Source: Treponema sp. (lineage in GTDB: Bacteria; Spirochaetota; Spirochaetia; Treponematales; Breznakiellaceae). Taken from it: a DNA stretch of 43,020 nt. Both the position numbers and the translations under genes were made by a program. Positions within the stretch are counted from its first letter, which is position 1. Each line of letters opens with the position of its first letter. Positions 16,357 through 24,547 of this stretch are shown here, piece by piece. Location: NCBI GenBank assembly GCA_031281555.1, contig JAITFK010000162.1:1-43020 (forward strand), given 5' to 3'. The notes beneath the pieces are model-generated. The model saw only the letters and a list, made by a program, of their open reading frames with translations. It was not told the DNA's origin and made no database searches.

Positions 16357-17460
16357 ATGTCAGGTTATTCAAATGAAAATTATTCAAAAGATAAAATAAA
16401 AGCTGTTGACGCCAAATTCGAAGCTCAAAAAATTGCGTTTGCACCGCTTGTTTTTCAGGCGATAAGAGCTCTTTTGGAACTTGGAATTTTACAGGCTGTT
16501 TCTGACTCAGGCGATAACGGATTAACTATTGAAGAAACTGTAAAAAAAACAAATGTTTCAAAATACGCGGTAAATGTTCTTTTGGAGATCGCTCTTGGTA
16601 TGAATCTGGTAAAGGTACTTCCTTCGGTAAAGCCTGAAAGTTTTATTATTGGAAAAATCGGTTGGTTCTTGCTTGAAGACAGAATGACAAGGGTTAATTT
16701 TAATTTTGTTAACGATGTTTGTTATAAAGGAGCGTTTGAGCTTACAAGATCTTTAAAAGAGGGAAAGCCGCGCGGTCTTGAAGTTTTTGATACCGAAAAA
16801 AAAACAATTTACGAAGCGCTTTCTACGCTGCCGCAGCAGGTAAAGGAAAGCTGGTTTTCGTTTGATCATTTTTATTCTGATATTAATTTTGAAGAAGCTT
16901 TGCCTATTGTATTTTCCGGTAAACCAAAAAAGATTATTGATATAGGAGGCAATACGGCAAAATGGGCAATATGCTGTTGTAAATACGACGCACAAGCTGA
17001 AGTGCTTATTGTAGATCTTCCGGGTCAAACAAAAGTTGCAGAAGAAAAAGCAGCTGAAGCAGGCTTTTCAGACAGGATTAAAAATTTTCCGTGCAATATA
17101 ATAAATAATGATACTTCAATACCAACAGGGGCTGACATAATATGGATGAGCCAGTTTTTAGATTGTTTTTCACTTGACGAAATTTCCCGTATTATGTCGA
17201 AAGTAAAAGCCGCTTCAGGACAAAAGACAGACGTGTTTATTCTGGAACCTTTCTGGGATATGCAGCGTTTTGAAGCAGCGTCTTTTTCTTTACAGGCTAC
17301 ATCCCTTTACTTTACCTGCATGGCTAACGGTAACAGTAAAATGTACAGGTATGAAGAGTTTGTTTCTGTTATAGAGAATTCAGGGTTTGAAATAATAAAT
17401 GTCAGGCATAATCTCGGCTCAAACGATTATTCCCTTATTCAATGCCGGAGTAAATCGTAA
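16357..17460 (+). CDS. SAM-dependent O-methyltransferase of the aryl-polyene cluster
   Basis: The 367-residue protein resembles plant-type and polyketide O-methyltransferases. It has an N-terminal winged-helix dimerisation part (AFAPLVFQAIRALLELGIL, then LTIEETVKKTNVS), a Rossmann fold with IDIGGNTAKWA and VDLPGQ, and a late MYRYEEFVSVIENSGF. Methyltransferases in aryl-polyene clusters modify the aryl head group, and that is the likely role here; the exact position methylated cannot be told. It is the first gene of the plus-strand block and its stop overlaps the next start (TAATG). Confidence 0.85.
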   Translation: MSGYSNENYSKDKIKAVDAKFEAQKIAFAPLVFQAIRALLELGILQAVSDSGDNGLTIEETVKKTNVSKYAVNVLLEIALGMNLVKVLPSVKPESFIIGKIGWFLLEDRMTRVNFNFVNDVCYKGAFELTRSLKEGKPRGLEVFDTEKKTIYEALSTLPQQVKESWFSFDHFYSDINFEEALPIVFSGKPKKIIDIGGNTAKWAICCCKYDAQAEVLIVDLPGQTKVAEEKAAEAGFSDRIKNFPCNIINNDTSIPTGADIIWMSQFLDCFSLDEISRIMSKVKAASGQKTDVFILEPFWDMQRFEAASFSLQATSLYFTCMANGNSKMYRYEEFVSVIENSGFEIINVRHNLGSNDYSLIQCRSKS

Positions 17461-18134
17461 TGGATGATATTTACATTGTCCGTTTTTCAGTATGGGCTTG
17501 CGGTATTAAAACCGCCGATGAATGGAGGCAATGGGCGGCAGGAGCGCGTGAAATGGTTTACGATAATGAAGGTCCTGATATTTCCTATACCGATTCAATG
17601 TTCAGAAGAAGATTAAGCCAAATTTCCAAAATGACCGTACAAGTTGTTCATGATCTTTTACCGTTAGGTGAAAATACAAAAATGTTCTTTCTTTCTTTTC
17701 GCGGTGAAATCTCAAAGCAGTTTAAAATAAACAAGATGGTGTTGGAGGAAAAATCTCTTACACCGGCAGTTTTTTCACTTTCTGTTTTTAACGCTCCTGT
17801 TGCGCTGGCCTCAATTGCTTTTAGATTAAAAGGAGGATATTCGGCGCTTTACCCTGGAAATAATTCACTTTCATCCGGTATAGCAGCGGTAAAAGCGGCC
17901 CTTCTCGGCGGAACAAATGAAAGAGTTGTCTTTATTTACGCGGATGAAGAAATACCGCAGGAGTATAAAAATATTATTACATATAACGCCCCGCCTTTTG
18001 CTTTCGCCATGCTTCTCAGCCGTTTTCCTGAGCCGAGTTCAGTCCCGTTTTCTGCAATTTCAGCCGATATAAATGAAAATCCTCAGGCTTTATTAAAAAA
18101 TCTGGTATTATGCAGGGAATTACATGCCTCCTGA
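17460..18134 (+). CDS. Ketosynthase-like protein without active-site Cys (PF13723 type)
   Basis: The 224-residue protein matches the short 'beta-ketoacyl synthase N-terminal-like' proteins that mark aryl-polyene clusters. It starts IYIVRFSVWACGIKTADEW and contains LSVFNAPVALASIA and NNSLSSGIAAVKAALLGG, where true ketosynthases place the nucleophilic Cys; here it is absent. Only the N-terminal half of a thiolase fold is present. It cannot condense by itself and may assist or shape a KS complex. It overlaps the acyltransferase start by 11 bases. Confidence 0.82.
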   Translation: MDDIYIVRFSVWACGIKTADEWRQWAAGAREMVYDNEGPDISYTDSMFRRRLSQISKMTVQVVHDLLPLGENTKMFFLSFRGEISKQFKINKMVLEEKSLTPAVFSLSVFNAPVALASIAFRLKGGYSALYPGNNSLSSGIAAVKAALLGGTNERVVFIYADEEIPQEYKNIITYNAPPFAFAMLLSRFPEPSSVPFSAISADINENPQALLKNLVLCRELHAS

Positions 18135-18336
18135 TCTGCCCCCCATACAAAATAGAATTGTTTATATTTACAGGGTTTTAATGAAGTGGTTTTCCTTTTT
18201 CTTTTTTGGGTTTTCTTCGTTGATTCTTATTGTTTTTTTTCTGCCTCCGATGAGGTTGTTTACACATCAGACAGAAAAATTTAAAAAAAAAGCAAGACAG
18301 CTTGTCTCAGATTCATTTCGTTTCTGTATTTGGTGA
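18124..18336 (+). CDS. Acyltransferase N-terminal membrane anchor, ended by in-frame TGA
   Basis: These 70 residues hold one strong membrane helix (about 20-46) followed by a basic stretch, and end at TGA (18334-18336). The next codon is ATG of the catalytic part in the same frame, so this is the N-terminal part of a single lysophospholipid-acyltransferase-like protein. A good ribosome binding site (AGGGA) precedes the ATG. TGA serves as a normal stop for several other genes here (for example at 9416, 18910 and 27020), so recoding to Trp genome-wide is not supported. Confidence 0.65.
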   Translation: MPPDLPPIQNRIVYIYRVLMKWFSFFFFGFSSLILIVFFLPPMRLFTHQTEKFKKKARQLVSDSFRFCIW

Positions 18337-18912
18337 ATGCATTTTCTTAAAATTGTAGACCTTAAAGCGGAAAACATAGAAACATACAGACAGTTTTCTT
18401 CAAAAATAATAGTCGCAAACCATCCTTCCATTCTGGATGTTGTTATGCTGTTTTCATTAATCCCAAATGCCGATTGTATTGTGGCGAGCCACCTTAATCA
18501 CAGTATTGTAAAGGGAATTATACGACAGCTCTATATTTTAAATTCACAGGATTTTGATAATATTTTAAAAGCCTGTGATGAATCTTTAAAATACGGAAAC
18601 TGTATTGTTATTTTTCCGGAAGGAACAAGAACGCCGAGAACCGGAAACCCAGTAGTAAAAAAAGGGGCAGCTCGTATCGCTCTTTCCTGCGGATGCGGAA
18701 TTATACCCCTTCATATCGGAGGAACGGATAAATACGGTCTTGGCAAAAAAGACCCATGGACCGCTTTTAATCCCAGAGAACGATATATCTATGAAATAAA
18801 AATGGGGACTGAAATTCTCCCTGAGAAATATATGAGCCTTCCAAAACCTGTAGCGGCGCGCGAGTTAACAAAGGATATTTCATCTTCAATTTTTTCGGCA
18901 AAAAATACATGA
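18337..18912 (+). CDS. Lysophospholipid acyltransferase-like (PlsC) catalytic part
   Basis: The 191-residue frame contains the PlsC signature: NHPSILD (HX4D), IVIFPEGTRTP, and an acceptor-site region around KKGAARIALSCG. Aryl-polyene clusters carry such acyltransferases, probably to build the lipid anchor that ties the pigment to the outer membrane. It starts directly behind the TGA of the anchor frame with no separate ribosome binding site, so it would rely on readthrough or coupled restart. Without the anchor it could still fold, but membrane binding would be weaker. Confidence 0.8.
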   Translation: MHFLKIVDLKAENIETYRQFSSKIIVANHPSILDVVMLFSLIPNADCIVASHLNHSIVKGIIRQLYILNSQDFDNILKACDESLKYGNCIVIFPEGTRTPRTGNPVVKKGAARIALSCGCGIIPLHIGGTDKYGLGKKDPWTAFNPRERYIYEIKMGTEILPEKYMSLPKPVAARELTKDISSSIFSAKNT

Positions 18913-19652
18913 AAAAAATATTGGTATTTTTTTATATTGTGACTCTTTTTTCCTCATGTATGAGTATAAACCGCAGCAGGGAAGAACTAAATGTACCTCT
19001 GTCTTATGTTATTTTCAGTTTTGATGACGGTCCGAATATTCACGAAGAAACCACAAACAGACTGCTTGACATATTAGAGTTATACGAAATTAAAGCCATA
19101 TTTTCCCTGCTTGGCGAAAGAGTAGACGCAAATCCGCAGATTGTAAAGCGTATGTATGATGAAGGTCACTGTATTGTAAACCACGGTTATTCAGATAAAT
19201 GGGCGCGAGGCATGAGAGAAGCTGAATTTCGTGAAAATCTTTTAAGGGGAGGGCAGGCCATTTCAAACGCCATCGGAAGGGAATTTGACCCAAAATTATA
19301 TAGACCGCACGGAGGCTATTACAATTCCAAACAGATAAATATATGCAATGAAGAAGGCTATTTAATAATTAACAGTAATATCAGAGTTTATGACGCTGTT
19401 TTACCAGGAACGAAAAAGGATAAAGTAGTTAAAAGCGTAATTGTAAAAGTCGAAAAACAGGGAGGAGGCATTGTACTTCTTCATGACGCGAGGGATTCAA
19501 ATTCACGTATGGAAGAAGAATTAACAAAAGCCCCAAACGGCGCTTTTAACCGCTCGTGGATTCCTGAAACTACGGAAAAATTGATTATATTACTTAAAGA
19601 AAGAGGGTATATGATCGGAAGTCCTGATATTGTTATTCAGAATAATCCTTGA
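18909..19652 (+). CDS. Polysaccharide deacetylase (NodB-like) lipoprotein
   Basis: The 247-residue protein has a signal peptide with lipobox FSSC (Cys17) and the NodB-fold motifs FSFDDGPN (catalytic and metal Asp), IVNHGYSD, RPHGGYYN and GIVLLHDA. The second motif is normally H-S/T-x-x-H; here the second His position is Asp, a known but less usual variant, so metal binding may differ. Its substrate is unknown. It overlaps the acyltransferase stop by 4 bases, so it belongs to the pigment transcript, though such enzymes are not standard in aryl-polyene clusters. Its 3' end overlaps the oppositely directed KS gene by 20 bases. Confidence 0.82.
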   Translation: MKKILVFFYIVTLFSSCMSINRSREELNVPLSYVIFSFDDGPNIHEETTNRLLDILELYEIKAIFSLLGERVDANPQIVKRMYDEGHCIVNHGYSDKWARGMREAEFRENLLRGGQAISNAIGREFDPKLYRPHGGYYNSKQINICNEEGYLIINSNIRVYDAVLPGTKKDKVVKSVIVKVEKQGGGIVLLHDARDSNSRMEEELTKAPNGAFNRSWIPETTEKLIILLKERGYMIGSPDIVIQNNP

Positions 19653-20859
19653 ATATCAATGACGTATTTATTCCGCCGAACGCGAAATTGTTTGACATAA
19701 TATATTGAGTTTCAATCTTTCGTCCTTCTCCTATAATATAATCAAGAGGTCCGCAACTAGTATCAATGTCATTCAGGTTAATATTGGGACAGAACCATTT
19801 TTCTTTCATCATCATAATTGAAATCCACGCCTCAATTGCGCCGCAGGCTCCAAGCGTGTGTCCGATATAATTTTTTAAAGTACTTACGGGAACTTTTCTT
19901 TGAAATACGTCAACTGTAGCCCAGCTTTCCGCGATATCGCCTGCGTCTGTCGCTGTTCCGTGAGTGTTGACATAACCTATAACAGACGGATCAACGTTTG
20001 AATCTTTTAAAGCAAGCTGCATGGCAACTCCCATTGTAGATCGATTAGGCTGTGTAATATGGCTGCCGTCCGTGTTTGTCCCAAATCCGACAACCTCCGC
20101 AATTATCCTTGCTCCGCGTTTTTTTGCGTGCTCATATTCTTCAAGAATAAAGGTTCCTGCTCCTTCGCCGACCACCAAACCGTCGCGTTTTTTGTCATAA
20201 GCGGCGGGAGTTTTTTCAGGAGTTTCATTTTTACAGCTTGCGGCAAACAAAGTGTCAAAGACAGCGGCGTCCGCAGCGCTTAATTCTTCCGCTCCGCCTG
20301 CCAGCATCAGATCCTGATGACCATGTTTTATGGTTTCGTACGCAAAACCAATTGCCTGGCTGCCGGATGTACAGGCTGTATTAGTTGTAATAATTCTCCC
20401 TGTTAATCCCAGAATAACGCCGATATTCGCAGCGCATGTCTGCGGCATCGCCTTTATGTAGGTTGTGGCGTTCATTCTGTTATTATCGTTAAGTATGAGC
20501 ATGCTGTAAAAATCAAGAAGGGAATCTATACTGCCCATTGAAGAGCCGTACGCAACGCCGCATCTGCCGTTTTTAAGCATTTGATCGTTGCGGCTAATAC
20601 CCGCGTCCGATAACGCTTTATCAGCTGAAGCAAAGGCAAGCTGCGCGACCCTTCCAAGTCCGCGAATTATTTTCCTGGGATAATCAGGCAGCGCGGAATC
20701 TACAGGAGCCGCGAGTCTTGTATTCATACGGGTATACTTATCCCAGTCATTCATGCGCCTGACACAGTTCTTTCTTGATTTCAAATTTTTCAATATATCG
20801 TTCCATTCACTGCCCAACGCGCTAATGACAGAACCGCCTGTTATGACAACACGCTTCAT
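19633..20859 (-). CDS. Beta-ketoacyl-ACP synthase (FabF-like), aryl-polyene KS
   Basis: The 408-residue ketosynthase has the complete Cys-His-His triad: Cys163 in NTACTSGSQ, His300 in NTHGTATDAGD and His334 in IGHTLGACG. It should condense malonyl-ACP with the growing polyene. The C-terminal NNFAFGGINTSLIF is typical of KAS II. It is the last gene of a minus-strand operon (lipoprotein, KS, dehydratase, ketoreductase, KS) and overlaps the ketoreductase stop by one base. Confidence 0.92.
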   Translation of the reverse strand: MKRVVITGGSVISALGSEWNDILKNLKSRKNCVRRMNDWDKYTRMNTRLAAPVDSALPDYPRKIIRGLGRVAQLAFASADKALSDAGISRNDQMLKNGRCGVAYGSSMGSIDSLLDFYSMLILNDNNRMNATTYIKAMPQTCAANIGVILGLTGRIITTNTACTSGSQAIGFAYETIKHGHQDLMLAGGAEELSAADAAVFDTLFAASCKNETPEKTPAAYDKKRDGLVVGEGAGTFILEEYEHAKKRGARIIAEVVGFGTNTDGSHITQPNRSTMGVAMQLALKDSNVDPSVIGYVNTHGTATDAGDIAESWATVDVFQRKVPVSTLKNYIGHTLGACGAIEAWISIMMMKEKWFCPNINLNDIDTSCGPLDYIIGEGRKIETQYIMSNNFAFGGINTSLIFKDYSE

Positions 20860-21587
20860 TAAACCATTCCTCCGTTTACGGATATTACCTGCCTTGTGAT
20901 ATAAGAGGCTTCTTCAGAAAGCAGGAATACTGCCAACGCGGCGACTTCTTCGGGTTTCCCGATTCTACCCATAGGTATGGACGGAAGAATTTTATCAAGC
21001 GGCGCTTCTCGGATCATATCGGTTTCGATTATGCCGGGCGCAATACAGTTTACTGTAATTGAACGGCTCGCAAGCTCAATCGCAAGCGCCTTTGTCGCCC
21101 CTATGATTCCGGCCTTTGCAGCACTGTAGTTCACCTGTCCGCGGTTTCCCGTAATTCCCGATACTGAAGAAATTGTAATTATTCTGCCCTTTTTTTTACG
21201 GCAGATCGGCATTATAAGAGGGTGAAGTACATTGTAAAAACTGTCAAGGTCGGTGCGAAGAACAGAGTCCCATTTTTCACCGCTCATACCGGGAAAAGAG
21301 TCATCCGCTGAAACTCCCGCGTTGCAAATAACGCCCCAGAAAGCTCCGTTTTCATCCTGCCATTTTTCAAGTTTTTCCCGGCATTCGTTTCTGTCTGAAA
21401 CGTCAAATTGAATTAATTCAATAATACCGCCCTTTTCATGAATTTCCTTTTGCAGGGATTCAGCTTGTTCTTTTCCTTTATTGTAATGAGCAGTAACAGA
21501 ATAGCCGGCGTTTGATACCGCTAGAACAATAGCTCTGCCTATACCTCCGCTTGCGCCTGTTATAAACACTTTTTTTTCTTTATTCAA
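20859..21587 (-). CDS. 3-oxoacyl-ACP reductase (FabG-like)
   Basis: This SDR enzyme reduces the 3-keto group during polyene elongation. It shows TGASGGIGR for NADPH binding, CNAGVS, and the catalytic Ser-Tyr-Lys in SSVSG and NYSAAKAG. I take the TTG at 21587 as start (242 residues): AAGGAG stands 8 bases before it, the family normally begins with a few residues before the KVFITGASG strand, and it lies 4 bases behind the dehydratase stop. A longer frame to 21632 would overlap that gene and add 15 unsupported residues. Confidence 0.9.
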   Translation of the reverse strand: MNKEKKVFITGASGGIGRAIVLAVSNAGYSVTAHYNKGKEQAESLQKEIHEKGGIIELIQFDVSDRNECREKLEKWQDENGAFWGVICNAGVSADDSFPGMSGEKWDSVLRTDLDSFYNVLHPLIMPICRKKKGRIITISSVSGITGNRGQVNYSAAKAGIIGATKALAIELASRSITVNCIAPGIIETDMIREAPLDKILPSIPMGRIGKPEEVAALAVFLLSEEASYITRQVISVNGGMV

Positions 21588-21591
21588 AATT

Positions 21592-22092
21592 CTAAGCTCC
21601 TTCAGTAATAGCTTTAAATTGTTTTTCATCATGAATTTCCATAACCATTAACTTGCCTTCCATTGCTTTTTTATTTTCTATAAATATTTCACCTTCAAAA
21701 GTGTATATTTGATCTGTGCGGTCGCATTTTTTCAAACGGATATCGGCAACGCTGCCTTCCTTCAAAACAGGTATATATATTTGCATTAACGGGACGCTGA
21801 GTATAAAACCGATTTTCGGTTTTATACCTGTAAACCTGCTGTGTAAACCTGAAAAAGCGGAAATGGTCTGAGCCATAAATTCAAAGCCGACCCAACTGGG
21901 TACGCCTTTTAATTCGGTATTATAAAACAGACATGCTTTTGTTATTTCATATTCCGCTTTGATGATTTCTTTTGAATCACATTCCGTGATTCTGTCAAGA
22001 AGAAGCATTTTACCTCTGTGCGGTACTAGTGTTTTTAGTTCTTCCTTATTGATTGGAAAACTATCGCCGGAAATATAATTGTTATTGAGCAT
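21592..22092 (-). CDS. 3-hydroxyacyl-ACP dehydratase (hotdog, ApeP-like)
   Basis: The 166-residue hotdog protein has LVPHRGKMLLLDRI, with the catalytic His of the FabZ/FabA fold, and WVGFEFMAQTISAFSGLH, with the acidic partner on the central helix. It dehydrates 3-hydroxyacyl-ACP to leave the double bonds of the polyene. It lies between the second ketosynthase (11-base overlap) and the ketoreductase. A second hotdog domain is fused to the ligase at 34000-36045. Confidence 0.87.
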   Translation of the reverse strand: MLNNNYISGDSFPINKEELKTLVPHRGKMLLLDRITECDSKEIIKAEYEITKACLFYNTELKGVPSWVGFEFMAQTISAFSGLHSRFTGIKPKIGFILSVPLMQIYIPVLKEGSVADIRLKKCDRTDQIYTFEGEIFIENKKAMEGKLMVMEIHDEKQFKAITEGA

Positions 22093-23290
22093 TTGGCTTA
22101 CTCCTTCCTAGTATCAAAGAGACATTACATCCGCCAAAAGCAAAATTATTGTTCATGCAAATTGACGGCGGTTCGCTATTCTGTGTGCGCGGGTAAAACG
22201 GAAGCTCTTCATCTTTTTCGCCGTCCCAGCAATGTAGGGGAAGCCCTTTTTTCATGTTTAAAGTCATCCAGCATATTGCGGTTTCAAGAGATCCTGCGGC
22301 TCCAAGGGTATGGCCTGTAATTGGTTTAATAGAGCTTGAAGGAGGCATCGAACCGGAAAAAACATCCTTCATGGCAAGAGCCTCCGCTTTATCATTAAGT
22401 AATGTACCTGTACCATGCAAGTTAACGTACCCTATCTGTGAAGGCTCAATTCCGGCATTAGCAAGAGCAGCCTTCATCGCATTTGCGGGCCCGGCGCCGT
22501 CAGTTCCGGGAGCTGTCATGTGATATGCGTCGCAGCTTTCACCATAACCCATAAGTTCAATAGCTTCTGATTTTGCAGAAGGTATTGTATCCAATACAAA
22601 AAACGCCGCTCCCTCGCCAAGATTAATGCCTTTCCTGTTTTTGCTGAAAGGATTTGCGAGATTTTCGGATAGCGCTTCCAGTGCGTGGAAACCAAGAAGA
22701 ACAGTTTCTGAGACAACATCCGCGCCTCCGGTAATTACCGCGTCACAAAACCCCGAACGTATAAGTTCGGCCCCTCTAATAATTGCGCTGGCTCCGGATG
22801 CACACGCCGTGGCGGTTGTAATAACAGGGCCTTGAAGGCCAAATTTGGCTGCGATAAATTCTGCGGCGAATGAAGCGCTTTGAAAACGTAAATTGTAATC
22901 AGCCGGAAAAGCTCCGTTTTCCAGCAGCTTTTTATGAGCAAGAAGTGAACCTTCCGAACCGTTGTCGCAAGAGCCGAGACAAACGCCTATTCTCTCTGCG
23001 CCGTATTTTAAAATTACATTTTCAATTTCTGCCCGTATTTGTTCCAAAGCCGTGTCAACGAGCTTGATAATTTTTGTGCCGCCTGCATAAGCTAACGGTT
23101 CTTGAACCGGCGAATAAGGTAAGTTTTGTTTTTCCGGCATCACAATCCCTGTAGGGAATTGCCTGCCGTCAGGTAATTCTCTCATTTTTAAGCCGCCTTG
23201 ATTACCTGTAAGGCAGGATGAGTACAGTTCATCTTTGTTTTGTCCGGCGCAGCAAATAAGACCCGGAGGAGAAAGATAAATTTTTTTCAA
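22082..23290 (-). CDS. Second beta-ketoacyl-ACP synthase of the cluster
   Basis: The 402-residue ketosynthase keeps all catalytic residues: Cys163 in TATACASGASA, His292 in NLHGTGTLLNDKAEA and His327 in ITGHTLGAAG. In other aryl-polyene systems one KS-like subunit pairs with another and sets chain length; nothing in the catalytic residues marks this one as an inactive chain-length factor, so either it condenses too or it pairs while keeping its triad. It diverges clearly from the KS at 19633. It overlaps the lipoprotein gene by 4 bases. Confidence 0.9.
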   Translation of the reverse strand: MKKIYLSPPGLICCAGQNKDELYSSCLTGNQGGLKMRELPDGRQFPTGIVMPEKQNLPYSPVQEPLAYAGGTKIIKLVDTALEQIRAEIENVILKYGAERIGVCLGSCDNGSEGSLLAHKKLLENGAFPADYNLRFQSASFAAEFIAAKFGLQGPVITTATACASGASAIIRGAELIRSGFCDAVITGGADVVSETVLLGFHALEALSENLANPFSKNRKGINLGEGAAFFVLDTIPSAKSEAIELMGYGESCDAYHMTAPGTDGAGPANAMKAALANAGIEPSQIGYVNLHGTGTLLNDKAEALAMKDVFSGSMPPSSSIKPITGHTLGAAGSLETAICWMTLNMKKGLPLHCWDGEKDEELPFYPRTQNSEPPSICMNNNFAFGGCNVSLILGRSKPNAQ

Positions 23291-23859
23291 CTAAAATCGC
23301 CTCCAAGCGCATAGCTGTATCCCCGCAGATTATTTTTAAGAATTACTGTATCTTGTTTTAACTCAATTTCAATTATTATATCATTTCCCTTTTGAATACG
23401 GCGAATCGTTTTGTCAATTTCAAGTACAAGCCCGCATTTTTCAAGCGCTTCGCTAAGAGCGTCGGTTTTGTAGAAACAAAGTTGAAAATCGGCTACAATG
23501 TACTCAGGCTGCAATGATTTCGGCAAAACTGGAGATGAAAAATAAAGAGCGTTCTCTTTATAGGAAAGGCTTCCCATATTTGCGCCAAGTTCATTAAATA
23601 ATGAGATTTCCATTCCGTTTTCATCTGCTTGGACCCATGCGTTTAAATAGAATTCACTGCCTTGCCATGAAGCTGAAATAAACTGAGCCATGTCCATTGA
23701 TTTTTCTATTTTTTCAGGAGGCAGTAACACAAATTTTGAATTGTTTGCGAGCCAGACATAATGTTGTTTTTCGTTTTTATCAGACTGAGAAAAACAGGAA
23801 CACAAGGATATGAGAATTAAAATGATTGCCGGATGTTTAAACCGGATTAATAAATTCAA
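23287..23859 (-). CDS. DUF3261-like lipoprotein of the aryl-polyene cluster
   Basis: The 190-residue protein has a signal peptide with Cys22 (LCSC) as the likely lipidated residue, then a beta-rich body (YVWLANNSKFVLLPPE; SLSYKENALYFSSPVLP; PEYIVADFQLCFY). The pattern of a PPE segment, an outer surface strand and a YI-x-AD-x-Q motif fits the DUF3261 lipoproteins regularly present in aryl-polyene clusters, probably in product transport or anchoring at the outer membrane. The start is TTG with GGAAG 7 bases before it. It is first in its operon. Confidence 0.75.
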   Translation of the reverse strand: MNLLIRFKHPAIILILISLCSCFSQSDKNEKQHYVWLANNSKFVLLPPEKIEKSMDMAQFISASWQGSEFYLNAWVQADENGMEISLFNELGANMGSLSYKENALYFSSPVLPKSLQPEYIVADFQLCFYKTDALSEALEKCGLVLEIDKTIRRIQKGNDIIIEIELKQDTVILKNNLRGYSYALGGDFS

Positions 23860-23877
23860 GATAACTTCCGTAAAATA

Positions 23878-24531
23878 ATGAGTATAGCCACATTTAACAT
23901 TGGATTATCGCTTATGTCAAGTAAAAAGCCTTCCCGCTTTGAGCAGAGCATCGAAGGAAGACGTATATTGTCGCTTCTTGAAGGCAGGCCGCTCCTTGAA
24001 AACGACATACAAAAAAATGAAAACGGAAGGCCGTATTTCACATGCGGTAATGCGGATTTTAACATTTCCCATTCGCGAAACATGGTTGCGGTTTCCCATA
24101 TTTCAGGCGTGGGTATGCATACAGCCTGCGATGTTCAGTTTGTAAAACCGCGTAAAAGTACAATGCAGATAGCGGAAAACTTTTTTACGGACAGCGAAAA
24201 TGAATATATTTTGCATAACGAAAAAAGGTTTTTTGAGATATGGACATTAAAGGAATGCTTCTTAAAATTGCGTGGTTTTTCAGTATTTGATATGAAAAAT
24301 ATTCCGTCTTTTATTTATGAAGGAAAATTTTCAGCCAGGCAGCTTTCAAACGATTTATCATTACCATTAACTTTTTTTCTTTATGAATTGGGAAATTATA
24401 TTGAAAATCAATATATGTTTGCAGTGTGTGTCGAAGGAGAAGAACAGTCTGCTCCTGAAATTAAGTGGTTTTCTCAGGTTTTTTTACCTTGCGGGAATAT
24501 AGCAAAAATTACTAAAATACAGAATTATTAA
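23878..24531 (+). CDS. 4'-phosphopantetheinyl transferase (Sfp-type)
   Basis: The 217-residue enzyme has FNISHSRNMVAV, CDVQFVKP (Asp85 for Mg binding) and FEIWTLKECFLKLRG (Glu120, Lys124, Glu125), the signature of Sfp-type transferases. It should convert the three cluster ACPs to their active holo form. No clear ribosome binding site precedes 23878; an alternative ATG at 23914 would drop 12 residues without touching any motif. It is divergent from the lipoprotein gene with only 18 bases between. Confidence 0.9.
   Translation: MSIATFNIGLSLMSSKKPSRFEQSIEGRRILSLLEGRPLLENDIQKNENGRPYFTCGNADFNISHSRNMVAVSHISGVGMHTACDVQFVKPRKSTMQIAENFFTDSENEYILHNEKRFFEIWTLKECFLKLRGFSVFDMKNIPSFIYEGKFSARQLSNDLSLPLTFFLYELGNYIENQYMFAVCVEGEEQSAPEIKWFSQVFLPCGNIAKITKIQNY
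23892..23920 (-). promoter_or_regulatory. Probable promoter of the KS/KR/DH operon
   Basis: On the minus strand a perfect TTGACA (23920-23915) is followed after 17 bases by TTAAAT (23897-23892), placing the transcript start about 25 bases before the TTG of the lipoprotein. It lies within the first codons of the divergent phosphopantetheinyl transferase frame. Confidence 0.5.
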
Positions 24532-24547
24532 ACAGGAGAATAATTAA

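Noticed and set aside
16232-16444. Minus-strand 70-residue frame before the UDG gene
   Set aside because: It overlaps both the UDG start and the methyltransferase start, is Phe/Tyr-rich and matches nothing.
18334-18336. TGA read as selenocysteine or as Trp by an altered code
   Set aside because: TGA ends several intact genes here, no SECIS-like hairpin was noticed just downstream, and PlsC proteins have no redox role needing selenocysteine.
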